From Microcoleus sp. FACHB-61 (GTDB lineage: Bacteria > Cyanobacteriota > Cyanobacteriia > Cyanobacteriales > Microcoleaceae): 64,000 nt of DNA. Positions 8,582 through 17,369 of this stretch are shown here, piece after piece. The translations under genes and the position numbers were made by a program. Location: the NCBI GenBank assembly GCA_014695295.1, contig JACJNY010000063.1, positions 62,001 to 126,000 of the forward strand, read 5' to 3'. The notes below the pieces were generated by a model that saw only the letters and a program-made list of their open reading frames with translations, did not search any database and was not told the origin of the DNA. Numbering within the stretch: position 1 is the stretch's first letter; every line of letters starts with the position of its first letter.

Positions 8582-9199
8582 ATGAATATTTTTTCTAAAC
8601 TGCGAGATTTTGTAGGCATCAACAATGAGCCTGAGTACGATGACGTGTACGACGAAACGGAAGGGGAGCGCTATCAGAACTTCTACCAAGCGCCTGAACC
8701 CAACCCCGCTGCAGTCGCAGCAGCAGAAGAAGAACGTCGTCAAAATCGTAGAATGCGAGAGCGGTCAGTAGTAGGATCGACAGGTATGGATGTCGTTGCA
8801 CCAACCGGGGGAGTAGGGTCAGTAATGAATAACGTGATTGGAATGCCTGGAGCTATGAACGGGATTTCGGAAGTAGTAGTAATGGAGCCGCGCACTTTTG
8901 AAGAGATGCCGGCAGCAATTCGAGCCCTTAAGGAACGGAAGTCTGTGGTTTTGAACCTGACGGTGATGGACCCAGACCAAGCGCAAAGAGCTGTGGACTT
9001 TGTGGCGGGCGGTACTTATGCCCTTGACGGTCATCAAGAGCGAATTGGGGAAAGTATTTTCTTGTTTACGCCTAGCTGCGTGCAGGTGAGAACTCAGTCT
9101 GGTGTGGTTCACGAAGTGCCTCCAGCCCAAGGACGGCCCCGCCCTGCTGCTCCTGCACCGACAGTCTGGCCGGCAGAACAAGCTCCAATCGCTCAGTAG
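8582..9199 (+). CDS. sepF: Cell division protein SepF
   Basis: 205 aa. SepF polymerises, binds the FtsZ C-terminal tail and tethers the Z ring to the membrane. The N-terminus [13 protein letters not shown] is the amphipathic membrane-targeting helix. A variable acidic and Gln/Arg-rich linker follows, then the conserved SepF domain from about residue 95 ([45 protein letters not shown]). A proline-rich tail of about 20 residues closes the protein. The order pipY-sepF-proC is typical of cyanobacteria. GGAGCG-rich leader upstream of ATG 8582. Confidence 0.96.
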   Translation: MNIFSKLRDFVGINNEPEYDDVYDETEGERYQNFYQAPEPNPAAVAAAEEERRQNRRMRERSVVGSTGMDVVAPTGGVGSVMNNVIGMPGAMNGISEVVVMEPRTFEEMPAAIRALKERKSVVLNLTVMDPDQAQRAVDFVAGGTYALDGHQERIGESIFLFTPSCVQVRTQSGVVHEVPPAQGRPRPAAPAPTVWPAEQAPIAQ

Positions 9200-9480
9200 T
9201 TATTAGTCAGTAGTTATTAGTCATTAGTCTTTAGTTATTAGCCAGTAAGCTTTTAACGAGGCAGCTCCTGAATTTTTTATTCCTTAGTTCTGGGCGCTTA
9301 ACTCTTAGCTAAGACAGTTGACTGATAACTAATGACGGCTGACTAATGGCTAATGACTAACATAAAATAAGAAGGTGCGTCGCTGTGAGATGTTCGATCG
9401 AACTTGCAGATTGTTGCGGGCGACGCACCCTAAAAATTAGCACTGTTGACTGTTGACTAATGACTAATGACTAATGACTA
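9195..9480. repeat. Heptamer repeats and palindrome between sepF and proC
   Basis: Two blocks of TTAGTCA/TGACTAA heptamers face each other: 9195-9241 (AGTAGTTATTAGTC twice, then degenerate units) and about 9320-9360 with a second run at 9441-9480 (TGACTAA units 7 bp apart). Between them is an inverted repeat GGTGCGTCGC (9374-9383) and GCGACGCACC (9420-9429). These are short tandemly repeated repetitive sequences typical of filamentous cyanobacteria. The proC start codon lies inside the last unit. Confidence 0.8.
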
Positions 9481-10319
9481 ACATAAAATTTGGTACGATC
9501 GGCGGCGGGGTAATGGGAGAAGCTCTCTTATCCCGCTTAATAGCAAAGAAAGTTTATTTGCCTTCAGATATCTTGGTGAGCGAGCCACAACTTCAACGGC
9601 GCCAATTTTTGACGGAAACCTACGGGATTGGAACAACAGCCAGCAATCTAGAAGTTGCTGCCGCTACAGAAGTGCTGTTTTTGGCCATTAAACCGCAAGT
9701 TTTTGATACCGTAGCTTTGGAGTTGGCGGTGGCGGCCGATCGCAAACAGGGAAATAATGGAGAAACGGCTAATCCCCAGCCACAAGCGCTGGTAGTGTCG
9801 ATTTTGGCAGGAGTGCCACTGAGCAAGCTCGAACCAGCCTTCCCGGGGCGGGGAGTGCTGCGGGTGATGCCGAATACTCCAGCAACGGTAGGAGCGGGAA
9901 TGAGCGCGATCGCCTCGGGAAAACTTGTTCAACCGACTGATTTAGAATTGGTAAAGCGCATCTTTCAGGCCGTGGGAGAAGTGGTAGAAGTACCTGAGAG
10001 TATGCTGGATGCGGTAACTGGGCTTTCGGGTTCCGGGCCTGGTTATGTAGCAATTTTGATTGAGGCCTTGACAGATGGCGGAGTTTGTGCTGGTTTGTCA
10101 CGGGCGATCGCCTCTCAATTAGCTTTGCAAACAGTATTCGGTACGGCGAAACTATTGCAAGAAACGGGTATGCACCCTGCAGAATTGAAAGATCGAGTTA
10201 CGAGTCCCGGCGGAACGACTATTGCGGGAATTGCTAAATTAGAGAGTAGCGGTTTTCGTTCTGCGCTGATCGAAGCAGTGAAAGCAGCTTGTTTGCGTTC
10301 TCAAGAATTGGGTAAATAA
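9474..10319 (+). CDS. proC: Pyrroline-5-carboxylate reductase
   Basis: 281 aa, normal length. ProC makes the last step of proline synthesis, reducing pyrroline-5-carboxylate with NAD(P)H. The N-terminal Rossmann motif is IGGGVMGEALL. The family signature near residues 175-200 (LDAVTGLSGSGPGYVAI, then EALTDGGVCAGL) and the RVTSPGGTTIAG block are intact. The start at 9474 is the third of three ATGs spaced 7 bp apart in a TGACTAA repeat; the other two are in other frames, so only this one reads the protein. Confidence 0.96.
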   Translation: MTNIKFGTIGGGVMGEALLSRLIAKKVYLPSDILVSEPQLQRRQFLTETYGIGTTASNLEVAAATEVLFLAIKPQVFDTVALELAVAADRKQGNNGETANPQPQALVVSILAGVPLSKLEPAFPGRGVLRVMPNTPATVGAGMSAIASGKLVQPTDLELVKRIFQAVGEVVEVPESMLDAVTGLSGSGPGYVAILIEALTDGGVCAGLSRAIASQLALQTVFGTAKLLQETGMHPAELKDRVTSPGGTTIAGIAKLESSGFRSALIEAVKAACLRSQELGK

Positions 10320-10388
10320 GTCAGGAATTACGTACAAAATAAATCATATCAAATCCGGTAGCATCGGAATTAATGTTACCCACAGTCA

Positions 10389-10450
10389 GGACACGGCAGT
10401 GCCGTGTCCCTACAATTAATCACAGTAGGGAAACGGCACTGCCGTGTCCT
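10389..10450. repeat. Palindromic ACACGGCA-TGCCGTGT repeat pair
   Basis: 10389-10409 is a palindrome with 10-bp perfect arms (GGACACGGCA and TGCCGTGTCC). A second copy, AAACGGCACTGCCGTGTCC, follows at about 10431-10449, and CAGTGCCGTGTCCCTAC and GTAGGGAAACGGCACTG make a larger inverted repeat. It lies between the convergent proC and kinase genes, where it could form a strong hairpin in either transcript. Confidence 0.7.
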
Positions 10451-10493
10451 CTATATCATTCCGGTGTAACCGGAATAGATATCAGAAACGATT

Positions 10494-12902
10494 TCAATCG
10501 CAGTGTAAACCTGCCGCTTTTGCCGTGGGATACTTGACGGGAACAAAAGCTACACCGAACTGTTCTTTTCGACACTTGACAATATGCACCAATTCGCTGG
10601 GGGGATTTTTGCGATCGCCATTCTTTCCAAACTGAATAGTTCCTGTTCCTCCTTCCACAATAAAATTCGGAAGAGAAAGCGTTTTTTGCATTCCTTCCCG
10701 GCTGGGTTGCTGTTGCATTTGCATTGCCTCAATCAGTGCAATAGTTGCATCGTAAGCTAAGGCTGTATCGGTATTTACCGTTCCTCTCCACAACTTTTGA
10801 GCCTGTTGAGGAAATTTTTTGTTAAGACTGCTTAAGGGATGCCAGGGGACAGACACGATTAGTTTTCCAAAAGACTTTAGCTGGGATGCGGCTTCTAAAG
10901 TTCTCCACTTGTAGAGTACCCAAATTCCGGCTATCCAATTGCGATCCCGGTTGGCTTTAACTAATGCGATCGCGTTATTTAATGAATTAGTAATCTGACC
11001 GTCGGGAGATAACACGATCGCAGTTTCTCCTGTGCGCTGGATTTCATTTAAAGCTGTTTGGGCGTTGAATTCATTTTTGGATAAATCAAAGTCGCGAATT
11101 CTGACTATGTTTGCTTTTTTTTCATCTTGAAACTGCCGTTTGAAAGCTTGTGTAAAATAAGAACCAGACGAACTGCCGGGATTGTATAAAACTGTCGCTT
11201 GATTTTTGCCTACTGACCGCAGATACTTTGCTAAAGTTTGAGCAGCAAACTGACTCGAATAGGATGTGCGAAAGAAAATTTTTCGATGCTTTTCAGTCAG
11301 TTCTTGCGTTGTGCTTCCGGGAGAAATCAGCACCAGGTTATTTTGGTCATAAATATCTACCGCTGATAGGGTGATTTCGCTGGCATAGTGACCTACTACC
11401 CCTAAAATATCCGGCTGTGCAACCAGTGACTCGGCTCTTTTTATTGCCTCTTCTTTGACATTTGCATCGTCAGCAATGACTACTCTCAGACCTTTTTTAT
11501 TAATAGCTTTGCCTTTAAGAAAGCTTTGACCTGGAAAGTTTTGATTTCTCTCAGTAGCAGCGATCACTCCTAAGTTAACTTCGGTTTGGGCTTGGGCAAC
11601 GCCGCGCAAAAGTTCTTTTGCAGAATCTGCATTAACGGCAGAACCTGACTGATTTCTCAGGATGGGAACAGCCACAGCAATTGTGTAATGATCAGCATTA
11701 TTAGCTTTCAGGAAAGCATTGTTCATGTAAATTAAAGTTTCGGGATCGATGCTGTCTTCTTCGTTCCAAGATTTTTTGAATAAATTCAAAGCAGATTGAT
11801 AATTTGATTTGGCAAACTCCTCAACTCCCCTTTGCTTTAAGCGAGGCGAAGAATTTTTTACTAGGATTTCTTCGCCGCAACTCAACGCATCTCCCTGGAT
11901 TAAAGGACAGGTTTTAGGTGTAATTGTGCGTAAAAAGATAGGGGCTGCCAATCCCGCTGCCATTCCCGCAACTGTCAATGGCAACAACCCAAAGATCGAG
12001 ATAGAAAACAGCCTGCGTTTCGGCGGCGGTGACTGCAATGCTGTTAGCGAGCGCAAATCCTGCAACACCTCAGCAGCGGATTGATAGCGATCGTTAAAGT
12101 GATAACGCACCATCTTATTTAAAATTTTTTTGAGATCCTCGCTAATTTGTACCATCGGGCGATCGTCAGTTGAGTAGTGCCAGACGAGTTCCCCAGTTTT
12201 TTTATCATTAAAAAAGTCTTCAATATCTAAGCCTGCGATCGCTTGAATGCCGATGATTCCCACAGCATAGATATCGCTGTTAAATCTTGGTTGATTTTTC
12301 CACTGTTCGGCTGGCATATAACCCTCTGTACCGATGACGCGAGTTTGAGTTATTTGGCCGCCCTCGATCGCCAAAGTGCCGATCGCTTTTACCGCCCCAA
12401 AATCAATCACGGCAATTTTGCCGGTTCTTTTGCACCGGATTAAGTTTGATGGTTTTAAATCGCGGTGAATAATCCCTTGAGAGTGGACGCAAGCTAAAAC
12501 GGACAAAATGTCCTGCAATAAATTAATAACTTCTGACTCCTGAAACTGCCTGAGAGAACCGATCTCTTTGTTCAGCGGATTTCCTTCGATATATTCTTGA
12601 ATTAAGTAAAATTTTCCATTTTCCAGAAACCGATCGATCAACGTGGGAATCTGCGGACACTTATCAAGATACTTCAGCGTTTTAGCTTCTTTTTCAAATT
12701 GCTGTTGTGCTTCCTCCAACAGCCGCCCATCCTTAGATTGAGGCGGCTCAATTTCTTTGACGACGCACAGGGGATTTCCGGGGCTGCCTAAAGCGTCGTT
12801 AGCCGTATAGGTTTTGGCAAACCCTCCCTCACCTAATTTACCGATTATTTGGTAGCGATCGCGCAGAATATCCCCTGGCTTTAGGCACATAAATTCTCCC
12901 AT
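10494..12902 (-). CDS. Membrane-anchored Ser/Thr protein kinase fused to a branched-chain amino acid-type binding domain (copy 1)
   Basis: About 802 aa from ATG 12902; 12941 and 12890 are alternatives, the latter preceded by GGGAG. Order: a Hanks-type kinase domain in the first ~290 residues (GKLGEGGFAKTY, catalytic HRDLKPSN, DFGAVKA), so active-site residues are intact. One hydrophobic segment follows at about 299-322 (FSISIFGLLPLTVAGMAAGL). Next comes a short TPR-like helical stretch, then a type I periplasmic binding fold like LivJ (ILGVVGHYASEITLSAVDIY, LVLISPGSTTQEL, ALAYDATIALIEAM). The layout predicts cytoplasmic kinase output driven by a ligand outside the plasma membrane. Ligand and targets are unknown. 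A paralogue lies directly upstream. Confidence 0.88.
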   Translation of the reverse strand: MGEFMCLKPGDILRDRYQIIGKLGEGGFAKTYTANDALGSPGNPLCVVKEIEPPQSKDGRLLEEAQQQFEKEAKTLKYLDKCPQIPTLIDRFLENGKFYLIQEYIEGNPLNKEIGSLRQFQESEVINLLQDILSVLACVHSQGIIHRDLKPSNLIRCKRTGKIAVIDFGAVKAIGTLAIEGGQITQTRVIGTEGYMPAEQWKNQPRFNSDIYAVGIIGIQAIAGLDIEDFFNDKKTGELVWHYSTDDRPMVQISEDLKKILNKMVRYHFNDRYQSAAEVLQDLRSLTALQSPPPKRRLFSISIFGLLPLTVAGMAAGLAAPIFLRTITPKTCPLIQGDALSCGEEILVKNSSPRLKQRGVEEFAKSNYQSALNLFKKSWNEEDSIDPETLIYMNNAFLKANNADHYTIAVAVPILRNQSGSAVNADSAKELLRGVAQAQTEVNLGVIAATERNQNFPGQSFLKGKAINKKGLRVVIADDANVKEEAIKRAESLVAQPDILGVVGHYASEITLSAVDIYDQNNLVLISPGSTTQELTEKHRKIFFRTSYSSQFAAQTLAKYLRSVGKNQATVLYNPGSSSGSYFTQAFKRQFQDEKKANIVRIRDFDLSKNEFNAQTALNEIQRTGETAIVLSPDGQITNSLNNAIALVKANRDRNWIAGIWVLYKWRTLEAASQLKSFGKLIVSVPWHPLSSLNKKFPQQAQKLWRGTVNTDTALAYDATIALIEAMQMQQQPSREGMQKTLSLPNFIVEGGTGTIQFGKNGDRKNPPSELVHIVKCRKEQFGVAFVPVKYPTAKAAGLHCD

Positions 12903-13046
12903 TCCCCGACTGGCTGCACTCGTTGACGTTGATTTTACCATCGGGCGGGAAAGGGTTTATATAGTTTACTCACGAGTATGTAACGTCGCCCTCTGGCGGT
13001 ACATGAACCGCGAGCGAGGGCGGCTAACGCCAGAAAATTGAATCAA

Positions 13047-15413
13047 TCAGAAACCAGATCGATCGCACTTTAAACCTGCCGCTGCCGCTGTCGGATACTT
13101 GACGGGAACAAAAGCTACACCAAATTGAGCTTTTGCACATTCTACAATATGCACCAAATCGCTGGGAGGATTTTTCCGATCGCCATTATGCGGCGAGTTG
13201 AATTGAATAGTTCCTGTTGCTCCATAAGCGCTAAAATTTGGATCGGAAATAGTTTTTCGCATTCCTTCGCGACTCGGTTTTTGCTGCATTTCCAATGCTT
13301 TTATGAGTGTGCAAGCTCCATCATAAGCCAAAGCTATAGGAGTATTTGCCTCGGCTCCCCACAACAATCGAGCCTGCAGTGGGAAATCTTCATTGGGACT
13401 ATTTAAGTGATGCCAACAGACAGAAAAAATGAGGTTTTTAAACAACTTTTGCTGGGGCTGCGATACAAATTCTAAAATTTCTGGGCCCATCAGCGTCCAT
13501 GTCCCGATACTAATCCAATTGCGTGAACCGAAGCTATCTTCCTCGGAATCGCCGTTAAGTTTTATGATCTCAAATGCGTTGTCTAGGGAACTCCTAACAT
13601 GAGCGTCTGGAACTAACACGATCGCAGTTTCTCCATTAGCCTGGATTTCTTTGATTGCTCTTTGGGCATTGAAGTCTTTTTTAGATATATCGAAATCGCG
13701 AATCCAGACTATTTCTCCCCCTTTGCAGTCTTGAAAATACTTGATGTAATCTTCTCTAAAAGAGGCGCAGAATGGACTGGACTGATTGTATAAAATTGCT
13801 GCCTTTCTTTGGTTATTTTCGAGTAGGTAGTCCGCTAAGTTTTTGGCTATTAAACTGCTTGTATATTGAGTCCGAAAGAAAATTTTTCTAGGCTCATAGG
13901 TAAGCTCTTCCGTGGCGGCACCCGGAGACATCAAAACCAGATTGTTTTTATCGTAAATATCTACAGTGTGCATCGTCATCTCGCTGTTAGCGTGACCGAC
14001 AACTGCTAAAATTTCTGGTTGATTTACCAGTGAAATTGCTCTTTGTTTTGCCTCTTCCCCGTCGTTCGCATCGTCAGCAATAATGACTTTTAGTCCTTTG
14101 CCCTTAATGGCTTTACTTGGTAAAAAACCTTGACCTGGAAAGTCACGATCGCCAAAATCGAGCAATCCCAAATTAACTTCTGTTTGCGCTTGAGCCACTC
14201 CGCGCAGAAATTCTTTGGCCTCAGCGCTAAGGTAAGCAAGACTGTCCGAACTTTTCCTCATCAGGGGAAGAACTACAGCAATTGTGTAATAATCAGCTTT
14301 GCTAACCTCCAAAAAAGCATTGTTTATGTAAACTAAAGTTTCGGGATCTTTGCATTCTTTCTGCCAGGATTCTTTGAATGAATTAAAAGCTTGCTGTGAC
14401 TTTGAAGCGGCAAATTCGCGAACTCCTCTTTCCTTTAACCAAGGATTAGAAGTTGAAAGGAGAATTGTTTCTCCCGCACTTAAACCATCTCCGAGGATTA
14501 AACGGGGCTTTGGGGGGGGAGGTGGGTGGTTGTCACTGGCGATCGCCTCTTTCGCTAGCAGACGCAAATGTTGCAAAACATCAGCAGCGGATTGATAGCG
14601 ATCGCTGAAGTGATAGCGTACCATTTTATTTAAAATTTTTTCCAGTCGATCGCTAATTTGGAAGATCGGGCGATCGTGTGTAGCGTAGCGCCAGACGAGT
14701 TCCCCAGTTTTTTTATCATTAAAAAAATCTTGAATATCTAAGCCTGCGATCGCTTGAATGCCGATGATTCCCACAGCATAGATATCGCTGTTAAATCTTG
14801 GTTGATTTGTCCACTGTTCGGCTGGCATATAACCGTCTGTACCGATGACGCGAGTTTGAGTTATTTGGCCGCCCTGAATCGCCAAATTGCTAATACCTTT
14901 GACTGCCCCAAAGTCTATCACGGCAATTTTCCCAGAGCGGTTGCACCGGATTAAGTTTGACGGTTTAATATCGCGGTGAATAATATGTTTTTTGTGGACG
15001 CAATCTAAAACTTCTAAAATGTCCTGCAATAAATCAATAACTTCTGATTCCCTAAACTGCCTGCCTGAACCGATCTCATTGTTCAGCGGATTTCCTGCAA
15101 TAAATTCTTGAATTAAGTAAAATCTTCCCTGTTCTTGAAAGTGGTCGATTAACCTGGGAATGCGCGAACACTGCTCCAGAGATATCAGGGATTCAGCTTC
15201 TGTTTCAAATTGCACCTGTGCCCTGTGCAAAACATCGGGATCGTGAGATTGAGGCGGCCTAATCTCCTTGACGACGCACAGGGGATTTTCGTCGGGTTCA
15301 TGTAGATCGACAGCCCTATAGGTTACGGCAAACCCTCCCTCCCCTAATTTACCGATTATTCGGTAGCGATCGCGCAGAATATCCCCTGGATTCAGACACC
15401 TAAATTGTTCCAT
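13047..15413 (-). CDS. Ser/Thr protein kinase fused to a branched-chain amino acid-type binding domain (copy 2, no membrane segment)
   Basis: About 788 aa from ATG 15413, chosen by alignment with copy 1 (CLNPGDILRDRY); 15455 is an upstream alternative. Kinase motifs GKLGEGGFAVTY, HRDIKPSN and DFGAVKG are intact. After the kinase, where copy 1 has a transmembrane helix, this protein has only a polar, proline-rich linker (ASDNHPPPPPKPRLILGD). The binding-protein domain (LAVVGHANSEMTMHTVDIY, LVLMSPGAATEEL, ALAYDGACTLIKAL) follows. Without a membrane helix or signal peptide the ligand-binding part should be cytoplasmic. A 180-bp block of the kinase coding DNA is almost identical to copy 1. The 144 bp between the two annotated starts and stops could allow cotranscription. 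Confidence 0.86.
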   Translation of the reverse strand: MEQFRCLNPGDILRDRYRIIGKLGEGGFAVTYRAVDLHEPDENPLCVVKEIRPPQSHDPDVLHRAQVQFETEAESLISLEQCSRIPRLIDHFQEQGRFYLIQEFIAGNPLNNEIGSGRQFRESEVIDLLQDILEVLDCVHKKHIIHRDIKPSNLIRCNRSGKIAVIDFGAVKGISNLAIQGGQITQTRVIGTDGYMPAEQWTNQPRFNSDIYAVGIIGIQAIAGLDIQDFFNDKKTGELVWRYATHDRPIFQISDRLEKILNKMVRYHFSDRYQSAADVLQHLRLLAKEAIASDNHPPPPPKPRLILGDGLSAGETILLSTSNPWLKERGVREFAASKSQQAFNSFKESWQKECKDPETLVYINNAFLEVSKADYYTIAVVLPLMRKSSDSLAYLSAEAKEFLRGVAQAQTEVNLGLLDFGDRDFPGQGFLPSKAIKGKGLKVIIADDANDGEEAKQRAISLVNQPEILAVVGHANSEMTMHTVDIYDKNNLVLMSPGAATEELTYEPRKIFFRTQYTSSLIAKNLADYLLENNQRKAAILYNQSSPFCASFREDYIKYFQDCKGGEIVWIRDFDISKKDFNAQRAIKEIQANGETAIVLVPDAHVRSSLDNAFEIIKLNGDSEEDSFGSRNWISIGTWTLMGPEILEFVSQPQQKLFKNLIFSVCWHHLNSPNEDFPLQARLLWGAEANTPIALAYDGACTLIKALEMQQKPSREGMRKTISDPNFSAYGATGTIQFNSPHNGDRKNPPSDLVHIVECAKAQFGVAFVPVKYPTAAAAGLKCDRSGF

Positions 15414-15457
15414 CCCCTTAACTCGCTGCACTCGTGGGTGTCGAGCGTAGCACAAAT

Positions 15458-15503
15458 ATGACTTTTATGAACTCAAAGTTATGACTTTTATGAACTCAAA
15501 GTT
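15458..15503. repeat. Two perfect 23-bp tandem repeats
   Basis: The unit that begins ATGACTTTTATGAACTC is repeated exactly at 15458-15480 and 15481-15503, followed by a degenerate third piece (ATGAATTTATGAA). It sits in the divergent promoter region between kinase copy 2 and the RTX-type gene and could be a regulatory array or slippage product. Confidence 0.75.
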
Positions 15504-15579
15504 ATGAATTTATGAATAGACTTTGAGATTGGCTTATTTAATAATCTTGACATCTGAGATTTTACGGAGAAGATATTTT

Positions 15580-16377
15580 ATGGCTTTACAAAGAGACCCA
15601 TCAGGCTCGTCGCGCTTCTTTGGCGACAATACATCGGAATACGTAGATTTACGGATCGGAAGTGGAGGAATTTCCTCTGGGGGAGTTTTGCTGCTGGGAG
15701 GTGACGATACAATCGATGGCGCAATAACCAACGATTTGATCTTTGGCAATGAGGGGGAAGATATTATCAGAGGAATTTTTGGCAACGATTCTTTATTCGG
15801 GGGAAAAGGGAAAGACGCAATATTGGGAGGGGACGGAAATGACTCTATAAACGGCGGTCAAGATGGAGATGTGCTTTTGGGTGAGAGTGGAAATGATGTT
15901 TTAGTGGGCGGTAAAGGCAATGACTTTTTAATTAGCGGTAGCGGAAATGACACTCTGGTGGGAGGTTTGGGTCGCGACATCTTACTGTCGGCGCAGGAGA
16001 ATGGTTCATTCAAAATCGGGGGTACTAATTTGTACGTCCTCCAAACAGAACCCGGAGTTACAGATATCAATAATGCCGACATCATTTTAAATTTCAGAAA
16101 CGCTTTCGATAAAATTGGATTAGCAGACGGTTTGACGGTGAATGATATAGTGTTGGAAAATTTGCCAAATGTACTCATTACAGTACAGTTTGAAGTTCCG
16201 CAAGCTGCGGGTTATTTGTTCACGCCCGATCAATTAAAACCCACATCGATGGCGACTTCAGGGACTGCGATCAAACTCAGGAATTCAGGAGAATTCATCG
16301 GTTTTGTGGAGGCTGTAACGCCTGCTCAACTGCAAAACAGCATTCTAAACAGCATTATCTCGGTTCAGGGATTCTAA
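15580..16377 (+). CDS. RTX/hemolysin-type calcium-binding repeat protein
   Basis: 265 aa from ATG 15580, preceded by ACGGAGAAG at proper spacing; an ATG at 15523 is upstream without such a site. Residues about 35-150 hold roughly ten glycine- and aspartate-rich nonapeptides of the GGxGxDxLx kind (GGKGKDAIL, GGDGNDSIN, GESGNDVLV, GGKGNDFLI, GGLGRDILL). Such repeats fold as Ca2+-binding beta-rolls in proteins exported by type I secretion. The C-terminal ~110 residues have no catalytic motif I recognise and may hold the uncleaved secretion signal. No type I transporter is encoded nearby. Confidence 0.85.
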   Translation: MALQRDPSGSSRFFGDNTSEYVDLRIGSGGISSGGVLLLGGDDTIDGAITNDLIFGNEGEDIIRGIFGNDSLFGGKGKDAILGGDGNDSINGGQDGDVLLGESGNDVLVGGKGNDFLISGSGNDTLVGGLGRDILLSAQENGSFKIGGTNLYVLQTEPGVTDINNADIILNFRNAFDKIGLADGLTVNDIVLENLPNVLITVQFEVPQAAGYLFTPDQLKPTSMATSGTAIKLRNSGEFIGFVEAVTPAQLQNSILNSIISVQGF

Positions 16378-16474
16378 GCTGTATAATGCGCTCCAACGCC
16401 TCCTGCAAAAGCTTAAATCGAAGATTGGACAGAGAAATGGTAATCTGCAACCAGCGGTACAACAATACTACCGA

Positions 16475-17155
16475 TCAATCGCTAGCTGTTGTTTCCAATT
16501 TCTCCCCAATCCTCGGTTCAGTACCGTTCAACAGACGCTGAATATTGCTGCGGTGCCGCACAATTACAAATACCCCGCCCGCAAGTCCAAACAATACATA
16601 AGCCAGCGGCTGATGTAAAGCAAACATCAATCCAGCCACGCTAATTGCCCCGATAATCGAACTTAAAGAAACAATTCGCGATACCGCAAATACTATCCCG
16701 AAAATTCCGAAAGTTCCCAAACCAACTGGCCAGTACAAACCCAGCAAAACTCCCAAACTCGTAGCCACAGATTTACCGCCGGTAAACCCCAGCCAGATTG
16801 ATTTGCTGTGGCCCAAAACAGCAGAGAAACCCGCCAAAGTTGCCATCCAAGGGAGGACAGTTGCAGTATTTTCTATACCGGCGGCGGTTGCTAGCTGATG
16901 GGTAAAATCGATCGCATAAATGTAGCGGATTAGGACGATCGCACTTACCCCCTTCAACACATCAACCAGCAACACCCCCAACCCCGGCCACTTCCCCAAA
17001 GTCCTCAGTACGTTAGTCGCACCCGTCGAACCCGAACCCACCTCTCGAATATCAATTCCTAGCATCCATTTCCCCAAGGCGTATCCAGTCGGAATCGATC
17101 CCAGCAGATAAGCTGCTATTAGCAATGCCCCATTTAAAATTATCCAGCTAGCCAT
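16475..17155 (-). CDS. plsY: Glycerol-3-phosphate acyltransferase PlsY
   Basis: 226 aa from ATG 17155 (MASWIILNG). An upstream in-frame ATG at 17251 would add a stretch encoded by a GAAGAA-rich intergenic repeat, so it is rejected. PlsY is the membrane enzyme that acylates glycerol 3-phosphate from acyl-phosphate, the first step in phospholipid synthesis. Conserved blocks: YLLGSIPTGYALGKW, the GSGSTGATNVLRTLGKW loop, GHSKSIWLGFTGGKSVATSLG, and VRHRSNIQRLLNGTEPRIG at the end. Five to seven membrane spans. Monocistronic on the minus strand. Confidence 0.95.
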   Translation of the reverse strand: MASWIILNGALLIAAYLLGSIPTGYALGKWMLGIDIREVGSGSTGATNVLRTLGKWPGLGVLLVDVLKGVSAIVLIRYIYAIDFTHQLATAAGIENTATVLPWMATLAGFSAVLGHSKSIWLGFTGGKSVATSLGVLLGLYWPVGLGTFGIFGIVFAVSRIVSLSSIIGAISVAGLMFALHQPLAYVLFGLAGGVFVIVRHRSNIQRLLNGTEPRIGEKLETTASD

Positions 17156-17369
17156 TTTTTTATTTGAGATTTGTTGTACAGCAGAAGGAAGTTCGGCAAC
17201 GGATTGTGTAACGGATGTCAGGAAGAAGAAGAAAGAAGAAGGAAGAAGCAATTCCCGTTAGTTTACTCCTGAATTTCTTCAGTCCGCAGAGGCGGACTTT
17301 GTTTGTATAGCAGCGAATTCTATTCGCCGGGAATTGCCGGAATTGATGGTATTAAAGCCGGATTTGATC

